From Nageia nagi (taxonomy: Eukaryota > Pinophyta): DNA of 64,000 nt. A program made the translations under genes and the position numbers. Under the pieces are notes generated by a model. It saw nothing but the letters and a program-made list of their open reading frames with translations. It searched no databases and had not been told where the DNA came from. The stretch spans positions 172,422,001 through 172,486,000 of the forward strand of contig JBITNC010000001.1 of assembly GCA_050084985.1 (NCBI GenBank), written 5' to 3'. Below are positions 12,830 to 24,245 of the stretch, in pieces; positions within the stretch are counted from its first letter, which is position 1, and each line of letters opens with the position of its first letter.

Positions 12830-13632
12830 TATTGACACTTAATTTTGATACCTAATATCATAGATTAATTGTCATATTACTTAATTGATGATATGATCTA
12901 GTTTATTATTATATCTCATATTGTTATCATTTAAACTTAATTATGTTCTCTTGACATATTATTTCTCTTTTTTATGTTCAAGGACCCTAGTGTCGATGCT
13001 TTCTTATAGGTGTATATTATGGTGGTTCTTATTCCTATAAAAGGAGGTAGGGTAACATGAGGAGACTATCAAATTCTCATCTTGATAGTCATAATTAAAT
13101 AATAAAAAAATAAGGTGTCTCTTGACATTGCTAATTGATATTGGGATCTATTATCACATAAGCATTTGTTATTCATATTTCTCTATATACTAGATTAGGC
13201 ATATCACATTTTTTATATTATTGAGAACCATGATTATGAAGGCTAACCTAAAGGAATAATAGCATTGATGCTATTTGTGTTGTCCATGCTACCCTAGGAA
13301 TTTTCCCTAATATGCAATTCTATTCTCACTACTAGGTGTTGCTCTCCAAGGTTCCACCTCTGTGATAAGTCAAGAATGGTCATATGAATGATCATCCAAG
13401 TAAGCTAATATGTATTTCTCTCATGATCCCTTTCTCATAGGTTATGAATTATATCTAATAGAATAAGTATTATTATTATTGATTTACATTTTTATAATAC
13501 TTTAGATTATTGCATATTATTTATACATAGTTATTTTGTAGGATACGCAGGTTCATTCAATAGTAATCTCTCATATTTTAAGTAGATATTTATGCATAAT
13601 TAATTTTAGAAGGTTAATTTTAAGCATCTACA
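12830..13632 (+). mobile_element. 5' LTR of plus-strand gypsy (family 1)
   Basis: 803 bp, starting TATTGACACTTAATTTTGATACC (compare TGTTGACACCTAATTTTCATACC at 28,957) and ending GCATCTACA. It is followed by TATTTGTGAACTTTATATC, in register with the primer-binding sites of the other copies, and then by gag. It begins the large nested gypsy that continues, with two insertions, to about 24.15 kb. The opening G has decayed to A. Confidence 0.7.
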
Positions 13633-13695
13633 TATTTGTGAACTTTATATCATTATTTTTGTAATTAAAAATCCTTAGAGGGTATTTTAAGGTAG

Positions 13696-14890
13696 TTGAT
13701 CTATATTTCATTCAGTATGATAGATATGGTTCTTAGTGCAAGCACTAGGGATAAAGTGAATTTTGATATGCAGTTATCTAATGATAGCATCTTATTGATA
13801 CAATATGGTGAATTATTAAAAGGAATCTATTCCCAAGTAATGAGCCTAACACAAATATTGTCTTCCAATATCCCTATAATTGAAAAAAGGGAATTCCTTG
13901 TGCAATGTGATTCAAAATGCCATCCTCATAAGGATATATAAGGGGCCTAAGTTAGATAAATTCAGTAGCGAAAGAGACATTAATACACATCAACAAGTAT
14001 TTGAATATGCTATGGAGTTAAGTTATGGTATTAAAGGCCAAGTATTTTCCTATGAGATCAACCAATGAGGATAAGAAATAATTTTACACATTGGATATTG
14101 GCTCTATCACATCATATCAACATCTACAGGGCTTAATTAAAATTCACTACAAATGCAATATTCAAAGGTCATTACAACTTGCATATTTGATAGGATGTAA
14201 ACAAGGATCTAATGAACTCTTGGAAAATTTTGTATCAATATTTAAAAAGGCATATATAAATTTATAAGGTTCAAATATTGAATATATGATAAATCTCAAG
14301 TGTTTTTATAAAAAATAATACCTACTTTAAAAGTTGGACTTTATTATATGTATGATCATTTCATAGATATATCTTACAAATTTATCAAAAAATAACAAGA
14401 AATGATTGTAAGTCAAATTAAATGTACAACCATAAATACAACCAAAGATAACCCTAAAAGATCATGTCCCAAGAAGAAACATAATAAGGTCAAGGTTGTT
14501 GAATTTAGTACAAAAGAAGAGCCAAAATATCAAATTAAATAAAGATAATTTATTCAAATTCTAGTTCATCCAAGGAAAATGCTTGAGAATTATCTTGAAA
14601 AATGCCTAATAAAAAGAGTCTAAGAAAAATATTTGAAGGAAGGTGAAGAGAAGTTTATATGGTATAAAGATAATGCATATAATGGATACCATCAAGTAAA
14701 AGGCCATTATACTAATAGTTTATTTGATTTGAGGAAAAGGATAAAAGATATTCTTGATGAGGAAAAAGGAAAAATATGAGAATGGTATAATTACCAAACC
14801 AATCTTCAATAATAATATTAATCAAATGATCAATATGATTATTCATGATGATAATCCAAGAGGATTAGATGAATTAGAAGAAGAGGAAGA
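13696..14890 (+). pseudogene. Gypsy gag, decayed
   Basis: Two overlapping frames (13,696-13,941 and 13,880-14,068) carry the N-terminal and capsid part: NSLCNVIQNAILIRIYKGPK and HQQVFEYAMELSYGIKGQVF match ICNAILTRTDKELE and HLQGFEYNMELKCRINN of the copy at 30.2 kb. A degenerate zinc knuckle lies near 14,660-14,760 (WYKDNAYNGYHQVKGHYTNS, where the usual Cys is replaced by Tyr). An acidic stretch ends the gene near 14,890. Frameshifts and stops are frequent. Confidence 0.7.
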
Positions 14891-14897
14891 ATAAAAT

Positions 14898-15480
14898 ATG
14901 GCAACAAGACTAGGTAGAAAAAGAGGTATCACTAACCCTTATTTTATTCAAATAAATAAGATACCTTCTTCTAAACAAAATTTTAATTATGATCATGTGA
15001 AACAATTAAAGAATACACATGCTAAGATAAGTCTTTATAGTTTATTTATGATTTCTAAAAGCATAGGTTGGATTTATTTAAAATATTAGATAAAGAATAT
15101 TTTGATCCTTACATTCCAAAAAGTATGTTTGTAGGCATGGTTGATTATTTTAAATAAGTTATCATGAACCAATTTAAAGATATTGAGCTACCAACTATTA
15201 AAGTGATAGAATAAAGTTTAGATTTGCATATTCATTTAAATATTGATGGGAAGTCAATAAAGAAAGGCTTAGGAGACATTGGATTATGCCTTGATATTTT
15301 TTCCTTGAAGTTTCTCAAGAATTTTGAGGGAAAATTATTTTCAAAGCTCAAAAGGTCTATGATAAGGATCAAAGGATTTAATATTTTGGATAATCTATGT
15401 GCTAGATACACCTACTTACTAGTATAGGTAGGGCCAAAGATCATTGAGATAAAAAAAACTATGTCATGGAAAAGAAGCTT
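14898..15480 (+). pseudogene. Gypsy aspartic protease, decayed
   Basis: Starts in the frame carrying QLKNTHAKISLYSLFMISKS (near 14,970-15,055), shared with the minus-strand copy at 4.4 kb. The frame from 15,224 reads LHIHLNIDGKSIKKGLGDIG, where DIG stands at the place of the catalytic Asp-Thr-Gly. The distal signature NILLRIP, a stop, IHAMG (canonical ILLGRPWIH) is near 15,490-15,525. It lies between gag and the G-patch linker, as expected. The Thr-to-Ile change in the active site and several stops make it inactive. Confidence 0.65.
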
Positions 15481-16692
15481 CTATATAATATCCTCTTAAG
15501 AATACCATGAATTCATGCAATGGGTTTGTTACCTCCACTTTTTGTAGGTCCATCAAAGGTTAAAATGACCCAAAGAGCATGATTGGGAGGATGGAAGGCA
15601 TCTTTGTTCCATTCAATGAAGAAAAGAATATCAAAGGTAAAAATAAGAAAGAGTTAGAAGTTGAAGAAATACGAGTAGAAACATACAATTTCAAATACAT
15701 AAACATCCTTTTAAACTTTAAAGAATTTTGAAAACTATAGAAACATCATGATGAATAGTGCCCATTATAGAAGGAGCATTAATAATATTTGGTGTGTACC
15801 AAATACAATGAAAAAGAAATTATTTATAATGAAGACAATTCATCAACATGGTGAAGAGAAAGAATAAGAATACAATGACAAGGAATAAGAGTTCTAGTAG
15901 TGCTTCTATGATCAAGTATGAAACAAAAAGAATAATAATAATATAAATAATGCTTACCTCTCAAAGTATTTTTTTAAAGATTTTAAGTACAAAGGAAAAG
16001 GATTAGGTAAAAATAAACAAGGAATTGAAGAATATTTTATAGATTTTGGGACATCTCCCAAACTTGATAAGAAACGATTGGGTATTAAAAGCTCTTCCAA
16101 ATTAGAATAAATTGGGTCAAAATTAGGGATAGAATGCAATGATTTAGAATTAGGTGAGAAATCAATAAATAAGGTATAAATTATAGATGTTATAGAAATA
16201 TCCAAAAGAGATTCTAGGAGGCATAGGAAGTGTGTTCATGCTACTAATAGTGATAGTACTAAGATTGGTATTCATGCTAAATGAATAGAATGTACATATC
16301 CTCTTCCTATGTTATATCTATAAAATCATGTATTTGTAGATGTCTTCCAAATAAATGATATGAATTTGGACAAAATGGGGGTAATAATTGAGTTCCCAAA
16401 GAGACATATCAAAAGATTTATCATAAACTATTTTCATCCTTGTTCATACTTTGGTTCAAAGGTTTAAGACATAGCAAGTTCTCCCCCTGCTACATTAGTC
16501 TACTTTCTTATTTTTATAGTAGGAGTAGGAATAGGACTAGGTAGTTAGGAGGGATTTATTCACAAGAAGTACATCATGGCTTATCCAATATTATGATAGG
16601 GCTAGGGATATTTCCAATTCCTCCTTAGTTAAGTGATGAATTTTTTTGGTTGAATAAGGATGTTATTGAAATTAACTTGGGATAAAAACAAG
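15481..16692 (+). pseudogene. Gypsy PR-RT linker with G-patch
   Basis: Degenerate linker between protease and reverse transcriptase. Near 15,985-16,085 it reads YKGKGLGKNKQGIEEYFIDF then KKRLGI, a G-patch-like pattern also seen at 3.3 kb and 47.9 kb in this window. G-patch motifs after the protease are known in plant Ty3/gypsy elements and are thought to bind RNA; here it is relic sequence. The linker is cut at 16,692 by the CACTA transposon and resumes at 21,460. Confidence 0.6.
16690..16692. repeat. Target-site duplication AAG (left)
   Basis: AAG directly left of the CACTA terminus; the same AAG stands at 21,460-21,462 on the right. Three-base duplications are diagnostic of CACTA (En/Spm) insertion. 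Confidence 0.85.
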
Positions 16693-16740
16693 CACTAGAC
16701 CAAAAAGGACATTGGAGGTGAGTAATTTGAGGTGGTTTTT
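16693..16740 (+). repeat. Left terminal inverted repeat of CACTA element
   Basis: Begins CACTAGACCAAAAAGG and continues with ACATTGGAGGTGAGTAATTT. The first 16 bases are an exact inverted match to the right end; the rest is partly matching. Confidence 0.9.
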
Positions 16741-17139
16741 GTGTGGCAATTTTAAATGGTCCCAATTTTTATTTTAAGCAGCAATTTTTTAGGGGGTGAT
16801 TTTTAACTACTCTAAAAATATTAATGAGGTGACTCAAAATATCCCCTTAGTGAAAAGCCAAAAAAGATGACATGCATAGGGAGTTTAGGTAGGAACTTAG
16901 AATGTTCTCATTATTTTAATTTTTTTGAGTTGAGGTGTTAAAGGAGAGAGGGGCATTTTATGCATTGGTGATATGAGAGGAGAGGAGGCCAGACCAAAGA
17001 GATGAGGTGAGTTGAGGGGAGATGTTGTAAGATGAGGTAGTAGTAGGTATTTTAATATGTGATCTTATATTCTTTTACATTCCATGAGCTTGTATTATTT
17101 TGCATTATACATGTATGTACTTTGTATTTTTTTTCTTTC

Positions 17140-17510
17140 TTTTAGAAAACTCATGAATCGTACAATCATTACAGACCATAAAATTATATTTTTATCATGC
17201 ATCTTATCCAACAAATCTTAGGTCTTGTGTTATTATTACACATGTTTCATGTATCTATGGGCCTTTTTTAGAAAACCTATTTTATGTATCCCACAATAAT
17301 TAAAAACTCTTAAACTTTATTTGCATCATGCATATTATCAAACAAATATTAATTATTATGTTATTCTTCTATATTTTTCATGTTTCTACAAGCCTTTTAT
17401 TTTTAGAAAACTTACTATGTGGTATTGTGTAATCATTTTAGACTACAAAACTATGTTTATGTTATGCATATTATCAAACAAATCTTGGTTCATGTGTATT
17501 AGGACACTCA
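17140..17510 (+). repeat. About 130-bp tandem repeat, 3 copies
   Basis: Three units starting at AGAAAAC (17,144, 17,270, 17,405), each containing a CATGCAT(C/A)TTATC(C/A)AACAAAT(C/A)TT-like core. Spacing is 126 and 135 bp. The array lies inside the CACTA element. Confidence 0.7.
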
Positions 17511-17511
17511 C

Positions 17512-17790
17512 AACCATAAAATTTAATTTACAAGCACCAAGTAGTCATATGCATACACCCAATTCAGGGTTTATGGGTATTTTAGCAATGAAGTTCAAAT
17601 CTCCCTCAATATAGCCTACATGAACCATAACATTTGATCTACAAGAACCAAGTACACACATGCACACACCCATTTCAAGGTTTGTGGGAATTTGGCAATG
17701 AAGTTCAAAGCTTCCTCAATATAGCCTCCACAAACCACAACATTCAATCTACAAACACTAAGTAGACACATGCGTATTTTTACAAACTTA
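17512..17790 (+). repeat. About 110-bp tandem repeat, 2.5 copies
   Basis: Units start at ACCATAAAATTTAATTTAC (17,513), ACCATAACATTTGATCTAC (17,624) and ACCACAACATTCAATCTAC (17,734). Each contains AATGAAGTTCAAA and CCTCAATATAGCCT except the last partial unit. It is inside the CACTA element and directly precedes the 272-bp array. Confidence 0.75.
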
Positions 17791-17792
17791 TC

Positions 17793-20700
17793 ACTTTTTT
17801 GACATAGAAACTTTTTGGATTATGTAGTTCATTTCATTCTCCAAGCTAGTTTTTGGATCATATGGTGTATTTAAATAATTTCATATCACATGTCGTAATT
17901 TATTAGTAAAATAATTTTGATACAAGCTACGCAATGAAGGAGCCCATAACATGTTCCATTGTTTTCATCTAATCATTTTGTATATACAAATAGGTATGCA
18001 CTTGCTAATCAATATTTGTTTTTGTGTTTGGCTAGTATGTTTTTGCCAACATACCACTTTTGGATGGATTTTTGACATAAAAAAAGTTTATATGATATAA
18101 TTGATTTCCTATCCAAGCCAATATTTGGATCACATGGTGTATTTAAATTAGTTCATATCACATATCATAAATTATTTGTAAAAATATTTTGATACATGCC
18201 ATGTAAATAAGGAGCCACAACATGTTCCATTATTTTCATCTAATCATTCTATATATACAACATAATATGCACTTACTAACCACATATTTTTTTTGTATTT
18301 GGATATCAAATTATTGCCAACTTATCACTTTTGGACTAGTTTTTGACATATAGAAAATTTTTGGGTTAAATAGTTAGTTACCTTCTCCAAGCTAGTTTTT
18401 GGATCATATGGTGTATTTAAATCATTTCATATCACATATCATAATCTATTTGTAAAAAAATCCGATACAATTCATGCAATGAAGGAGCCCACAACATGTT
18501 CCATTATTTTCATCTAATCATTTTGTATATACAAAATGGTATGCACTTGGTAACCATATATTTTTTTATTATTTTGCTAACATTATTTTTATAACTTACT
18601 ACTTTTGGACTGGTTTTTGATAAACAAAAAGTTTTTGGATTGAGTAGTTGATTTCCTTCTCTAAGCTAGTTTTTGTATCCTATGGTGTATTTAAATCATT
18701 TCATATCATATGTCATAATTTATTTGTAAAAATGTTCTAATACAGGTCATGCAAAGAATAATCCTATAACATGTTCCATTATTTTCATCTAATCATTTTA
18801 TATATACAATATGGTATGCGCTTAGTAACCACATTTACCAACTTAACACTTTTGGACTGGCTTTTGATACAAATTTGTTTTGGGTTATATAGTTATTTTC
18901 CTTCTCTAAGCTAATTTTTGGATCATATAGTGTATTTAAGCAATTCATATCACATCATATTTTATTTGTAAAAAAATTATGATATAGACCATGCACTGAA
19001 GGAGCCCATAACATATTATATTATTTTCATCTAATCATTTTGTATATACAAATAGGTATGCATTTGGTAACCACATATTTTTTGTGTTTGGCTAACATAT
19101 TTTTTTATTTTATGATTTTTTTACTCATTTTTAACACTCATAAAATTTCTAATTTGAATAGTTGGTTTCCTTCTTCAAACTATTTTTTGATCATATGGTG
19201 TATTTAAATCATTTCATATCACATGTCATAATTTATTTGTAAAAATATTCTAATACATGCCTTGCAATAAAGGAACCCATAGCATGTTCCATTATTTTTG
19301 TCTAATCATTATGTATATACAACATAGTATGCATTGCATAACCACGTATTTTTTCTATGTTTGGATAGCATATTTTACCAACTTATAGCTTTTGGAATGG
19401 TTTTTGACATAGAAATTTTATGACTTAAATAGTTGGTTTCCTTATCTAAGCTAGTTTTTGGATCATATGGTGTATTTAAATCATTTCATGTCACATGTCA
19501 TAATTTTTTGTAAAAATATTTTAATACAAGCCTTTCGATGAAAGAGCCCATGACATGTTCCATTATTTTCAACTAATCATTTTGTATATACAAATAGGTA
19601 TGCACTTGGTAACCACATATTTTTTGTATTTGGCTAGCATATTTTTACCAACTTACCACTTTTGGATTGTTTTTGATACAAACATTTTTAGGGTTGAATA
19701 GTTGATCTCCTTACCCAAGCCAATTTTTATATCATATGGTGTATTTAAATCATTGTATATCACATGTCATAAATTATTTGTAAAAATATTTTGACATAGT
19801 CCATGCAATGAATGAGCCTACAACATGTTTCATTATGTTCATCTAATCATTATATATATACAACATAATATGCACTTAGTAACCACATGTTTATTATGTG
19901 TTTGGCTAACATAATTTTTTTAACTTACCACTTTTGGATTGAATTTTGACATACAAAAACTTTATGGGTTTAATAGTTGGTTTCCTTCTTGAAGCTAGTT
20001 TTTGGATCATATGGTGTATTTAAATTATTTCATATCATATATTATAATTTATTTGTAAATAAATTCTAATATATGACATGTAACAAAGGATACCACAACA
20101 TATTTCATTATTTTAATCTAATCATTTTGTATATACAACATGGTATGCACTTGGTAACCATATATTTTTTCTATGTTTGGCTAGTTTATTTTTTCCAACT
20201 TACAACTTTTGGTTTGACTTTTGATACATAGAAAATTTTTGAGTTGAATAGTTGGTTTCCTTCTTCAAGCTAATTTTTAGATCACATGGTGTATTTAAAT
20301 AATTTCATATCATATGTCATAATTTATTTATAAAACCATTTTAATACAGGCCATGTAAAGAAGGATCCCATAGCACATTCCATTATTTTTATCTAATCAT
20401 TTTGTATATACAACATGGTATGCATTTGGTAACCACATGTTCTTTATATGTTTGGCTAACATATTTTTTTCTAAGTTACCACTTTTGTACTGGTTTTTGA
20501 TGATTATAAAATTTTTGGGTTGAATAGTTAGTTTCTTTCTCCAAGTCAATTTTTGGATCATATGGTATATTTAAATCATTTCATATCATATGTCATAATT
20601 TATTTGTAAAAATGTTTGGATACATGCCATGTAATGAAGGATATCACAACATATTCCATTATTTTCATATAATCATTCTATATAAAATATTATATGCACT

Positions 20701-21187
20701 TGGTAACCACACATTTTTTCTATATTTGGCTAGCATGTTTTTACCAACTTACCACTTTTGGACTAGTTTTTGACACTTACAAATTTTTGGTTTGAATTGT
20801 TGGTTTCCTTATCCAAGCTAATTTTTGGATCATATGATGTATTTAAATCATTTCATATCACATGTCATAATTTATTTGTAAAAAAAATTGATATAGGTCA
20901 TGCAATGAAGGAGCCCACAACATGTTCCATTGTATTCATCTAATCATTATGTATACACAATATGATATGCACTTAGTAACCACATATTTTTCTATATTTA
21001 GGTAAATAATTACAATCATATTTTTATCAACTTACCATTTTGGACTTATTTGTAACACAAAAAATTTAGGTTTAACAATTATTTTTCTTCTCCAAGCCAA
21101 TTTTTGAATCATATGATATATTTAAATCATTTCATATCATATGATATATTTATGTCATAATTTATTTGTAAAAAATTTCTTATATAG
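17793..21187 (+). repeat. 272-bp satellite-like array, about 12.5 copies
   Basis: The core CTAATCATT followed by TATATACAA recurs at 17,969, 18,240, 18,514, 18,789, 19,031, 19,302, 19,573, 19,843, 20,118, 20,393, 20,668 and 20,940. The spacing is 270-275 bp, with one short unit of 242 bp. Each unit also has CACTTTTGGA, a CTAGTTTTTGGATCATATGG-like stretch and CATGTTCCATTATTTTCATC. Units differ from one another by many point changes, so the array is old. It makes up about 70% of the CACTA element. Confidence 0.93.
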
Positions 21188-21411
21188 GTCTATATAGTTG
21201 TGACAAATACTCTTTATATTTTTTTAAAATAACAAATATTTTGAGGTGGTTTTAAACTACCTCTAAAAGGCTTTATTTAGGTGGTTTTCAAAAACCACTT
21301 TTTAACAATGATTTTTTTTCCCTATGAAGGTAGTTTAGAACTACCACCATAGGAGACTGACTTTTGGTGGCACTCACTTAGATGAAGACCAAATAAACAT
21401 TGGTAAATGGC

Positions 21412-21459
21412 TTAGGTGGTGATTTAAATCCATCCCCAAAGGCCCTTTTTGGTCTAGTG
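21412..21459 (-). repeat. Right terminal inverted repeat of CACTA element
   Basis: Reads GGCCCTTTTTGGTCTAGTG up to 21,459, the inverted copy of the left end. The right AAG duplication follows at 21,460-21,462. Confidence 0.9.
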
Positions 21460-22209
21460 AAGATCCCAATATTATCATTATTGGTGAATGGTTCAAGGAT
21501 TTAAAAAGCAAAGATTATCAAATGTTTATGTTATGATTTGGAGAATTATTTTCTTGTATTTATAATGATATGTCAAGGTTTGATCATGATTTTATGATGT
21601 ATAATTTGGTAGTTCAAAAGTATGTCAAACCATTTCAATAAAATATAAATCCCATGCATCCAAATATGGATCTCTTGGTCAAGAATACGATATACAAATA
21701 CCTCAATGTGGGATTCATTGAGCCTCTTAATTACTCACCTTGGTTTTACAATATAGTTCTAGCTATGAAACTATTTGGAGATGTCACATGTTGCACACAT
21801 TTTAAGTATATCAACAAATCATGCCCTAAGGATAATTTTCCTCTTCCTCATATTCACATGATTGTGGATTCTATGGCTAGGTATAAATGCCTCTCATTCA
21901 TAGATGGATAATCAAATCACTATTCATTTGAATGATATACATAAGATATCCTTCTATACTTCTTGGGGGTTGATCTATTTTGCTACAATGTTATGCTTTT
22001 TGATCTCAAGAATGTAGAAGCCACATATCAAAGAGAAATAGTTTCCATGTTCCATGATTTGATCAATAAGATAGTTAAGCTATATCTTGATGATATTTTG
22101 GTCAAATCCAAAAGGAAAGAAGATCATATTAGAGATTTAGGAGAATTTTTTAATATGCTAAGTATAATATCAAATTAAAAACTCAAAAAATGTATATTTT
22201 GGATCTTAA
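21460..22209 (+). pseudogene. Gypsy reverse transcriptase, first part
   Basis: Continuation of the plus-strand gypsy after the CACTA insertion. The segment at 21,654-21,911 carries the RT palm region with NINPMHPNMDLLVKN, then FKYINKSCPKDNFPLPHIHM and CLSFIDG, matching the canonical Tat order FRDLNKACPKDDFPLPNID and LSFMDG. The segment at 21,963-22,178 has FCYNVMLFDLKNVEATYQ and the catalytic box YLDDILVKSK (canonical YVDD). A frameshift near 21,910 and other lesions kill it. Gene similarity stops at the solo LTR and resumes in the matching position at 23,281. Confidence 0.85.
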
Positions 22210-23275
22210 TGTTATGTACCTTTCTAGGGTTTACCTAATTTAGCATTCAATTCCACTTTAATCCATGAACTAGGGCATTAATGAACATGCTCAATAACCA
22301 TGCACTAAAATTAGTATATAATATTAGTGGCTAAACCTTATAGAATATGCAATTATGAACAAAAATAGAGCATAAATCAGATCTATAACATAACAAAAAT
22401 ATAACTCTAAAAGTACTCAATTCGCATACTTTCCCATGTATAAAGAAGATTGACATATAACATAAATATATAACAACATCCATTCATATTTGAGATGTAG
22501 TATGAGATCCAATATCATTAATAATAAACCAAGAATAATTATAGGGTTTTAAAAATCCTATAACAAGTTCTAGGAAAAATCCCAAGACTTTCAAATGTCC
22601 AAACTAGACTCGTTAAGGTTGGTGCAAGTCCTAAGGTAGCTCTTAATCTTGGTGTGAGTATTAAGATGGATCCCAATATTTGGTGAAAGATTCTAAATGA
22701 TAATAATGTTAGACACAAGCTCTCCAAGTGGTATAGAAGTGTAGATAAGCTATGTCTAGGCTAGGGAGTAGCCTTAAGCCCTAGAAGGTAGAGAAGGGAA
22801 GCATCTCTAAGCTTCAAATGATCAAATATTGAATGTACAAGATGATATCTACAATTGATGTTCTAATATTCCTTATATAGGTGATTATACCTTAAAAATG
22901 CCAATACTTATGATAATAATTGACCTTGAAATAAAATATCTTTTTTTCTACTAATTTTCCTTGGCCAATTTTAACATGCATGATGTTCAAATATTGGTTC
23001 AGATTGAGAACTTCAAAATGTAATATCTTCCTTGTTTCTTGATGAAACCATGTCATGTAACCTGTCAAAATAATTGGTAGAATATTCTCCATCCATTCCA
23101 AAAGAAAAATTGGTAATCCCAAACTTGTGATGAAAGTTATGCCTTATATAAGTTTTATCAAAGGTGGAGACATTACATAATTTGATAAATAAAGTACTCC
23201 TAATCTAGTTACTAAAGATCATAATGAATAGGCATGAAGGATGATGTCTAGATATCCCAAATTGGGGACGTTACA
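22210..23275. mobile_element. Solo LTR, 1,066 bp
   Basis: Begins TGTTATGTACC and ends GGGGACGTTACA, with TGT/ACA termini. It is flanked by CTTAA (22,205-22,209) and CTCAA (23,276-23,280), a five-base target duplication with one C/T difference. No gag, pol, primer-binding site or polypurine tract lies inside. RT similarity flanking it is contiguous across the insert when one duplication copy is ignored, which fixes both edges. It is best explained as an LTR retrotransposon reduced by LTR-LTR recombination. Orientation is not certain. Confidence 0.8.
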
Positions 23276-23280
23276 CTCAA

Positions 23281-23950
23281 GGGGAAAGTTGATAGGCTTC
23301 TTTATCTCCAAAACAAGAATAGAAGTAGATCCTAAGAAAGTGAAAGCAATAAATGAGATGCCACTTCAAAGACTCTTAAGCAATTAGGAAATTTTCAAGG
23401 CAGGGTGATAATTGTAGGAATATTTATCTCTTAATTAGAGGATAAGGTTTATCCATATAGTCATTTTCTCAAAAAGGATATCTTTATTTGGGACAAGAAA
23501 TGCCAAGAGGGCTTTGATGTAATTAAAAGGTATTTTCTCAATCCTTTGGTTTTAGCTCCTATTGATCATTTGAAGACCTTTTTATTGTATATATTAGCTA
23601 TATAACATATATTTGGGGAATTTTATCTCAAAAAGGATATGATAACAAAAAGAGAAAAATATACTATATCTCAAAGATATTTCTTGAGTATGAAAAAAGG
23701 CATACTCCCATTGATAAGTTTTGTTATGTTATTATATATATTACTAAAATTTTAATTTATTACATAATAAAAACACAATATTTATGGTGGCTCAAGTTGA
23801 TCATATCAAGTATCTTCTATCTAAGCCACATATTCAAGGAAGGCCATACCATTGCTATAAAAGGATAGACCATAGTTGATTTCCTAGCTTATTCTCCATG
23901 TGAAGACTCCATTCCATCCCAAGAACAATTTAGGGATGAATTTGTAGGCT
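23281..23950 (+). pseudogene. Gypsy RT C-terminus and RNase H
   Basis: Opens with GKLIGFFISKTRIEVDPKKV, the RT thumb region that follows the KCVFGV box in gypsy elements; that box is on the other side of the solo LTR. A diverged RNase H follows, ending in MVAQVDHIKYLLSKPHIQGR near 23,780-23,840 (family form MDPIKYIFEKPALTGR). Multiple stops and frameshifts are present. In an active element this part would complete cDNA synthesis and RNA removal. Confidence 0.75.
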
Positions 23951-23954
23951 TTAC

Positions 23955-24150
23955 AAAGGAATAAAGGATGTTTATACTCTTTACTTTGATGTATCAAAAT
24001 ATAGTAGATGAGTTAGGGTAGATATTATGCTCGTAATTCCTCAAAGGGGAATCATTCCCATGGCATATCAACTTAATTTTGATTGCATAAATAACATGGC
24101 TAAGTATGAGTGTATATGATTAAAAATGAATTATTAATTCAAATCAAGGA
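23955..24150 (+). pseudogene. Second (Tat-type) RNase H, truncated
   Basis: Reads LYFDVSKYSR near 23,975, then GIIPMAYQLNFDCINNMAKY to 24,110. These correspond to the LYFDGS and LDFPCTNNEAEYEA motifs of the additional RNase H that marks the Tat lineage. Gly of FDGS is Val here. The domain is cut near 24,150, where 3' untranslated sequence of a different LTR family begins. A piece of the same domain from further on appears at 28,619. Confidence 0.75.
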
Positions 24151-24154
24151 AGAA

Positions 24155-24245
24155 TGGTTCAATTTCAGGCATATATTTTTCCTCTTTAATTCTTTGGATT
24201 ATACAACTTCAATGCTTTTCATTACATATCTAAAGAGGGGTAACA
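24155..24245 (+). promoter_or_regulatory. 3' untranslated end and polypurine tract (family 2)
   Basis: Contains GGCATATATTTTTCC and then AAAGAGGGGTAACA directly before an LTR. Nearly the same sequence precedes the LTRs at 25,492, 27,982 and 59,238 (AAAGAGTGGTAAA, AAAGAGGGGCAAA, AAAGAGGGTAAA). This is the plus-strand primer of reverse transcription. Confidence 0.75.

Larger units (their letters stand above)
16693..21459. mobile_element. Non-autonomous CACTA (En/Spm) DNA transposon
   Basis: A complete 4,767-bp element. The left end reads CACTAGACCAAAAAGGACAT and the right end, reverse-complemented, reads CACTAGACCAAAAAGGGCCT: the first 16 bases are identical and similarity continues for several more. 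Both ends carry subterminal repeats of the GAGGTGGTTTT type (16,730 and 21,243 onward), a known binding-site arrangement for CACTA transposases. The 3-bp duplication AAG flanks it. No transposase coding sequence is present. The interior is filled with three tandem arrays (130-bp, 110-bp and 272-bp units). It would depend on a transposase supplied by another element. It interrupts the linker of the plus-strand gypsy, so it is younger than that element. Confidence 0.92.

Noticed and set aside
17793-21187. Regular repeats that might suggest a CRISPR array or centromeric satellite
   Set aside because: Units are 272 bp, contiguous and without spacers, and the array lies entirely inside a CACTA element with its own termini; a CRISPR array is excluded, and centromere function has no evidence.
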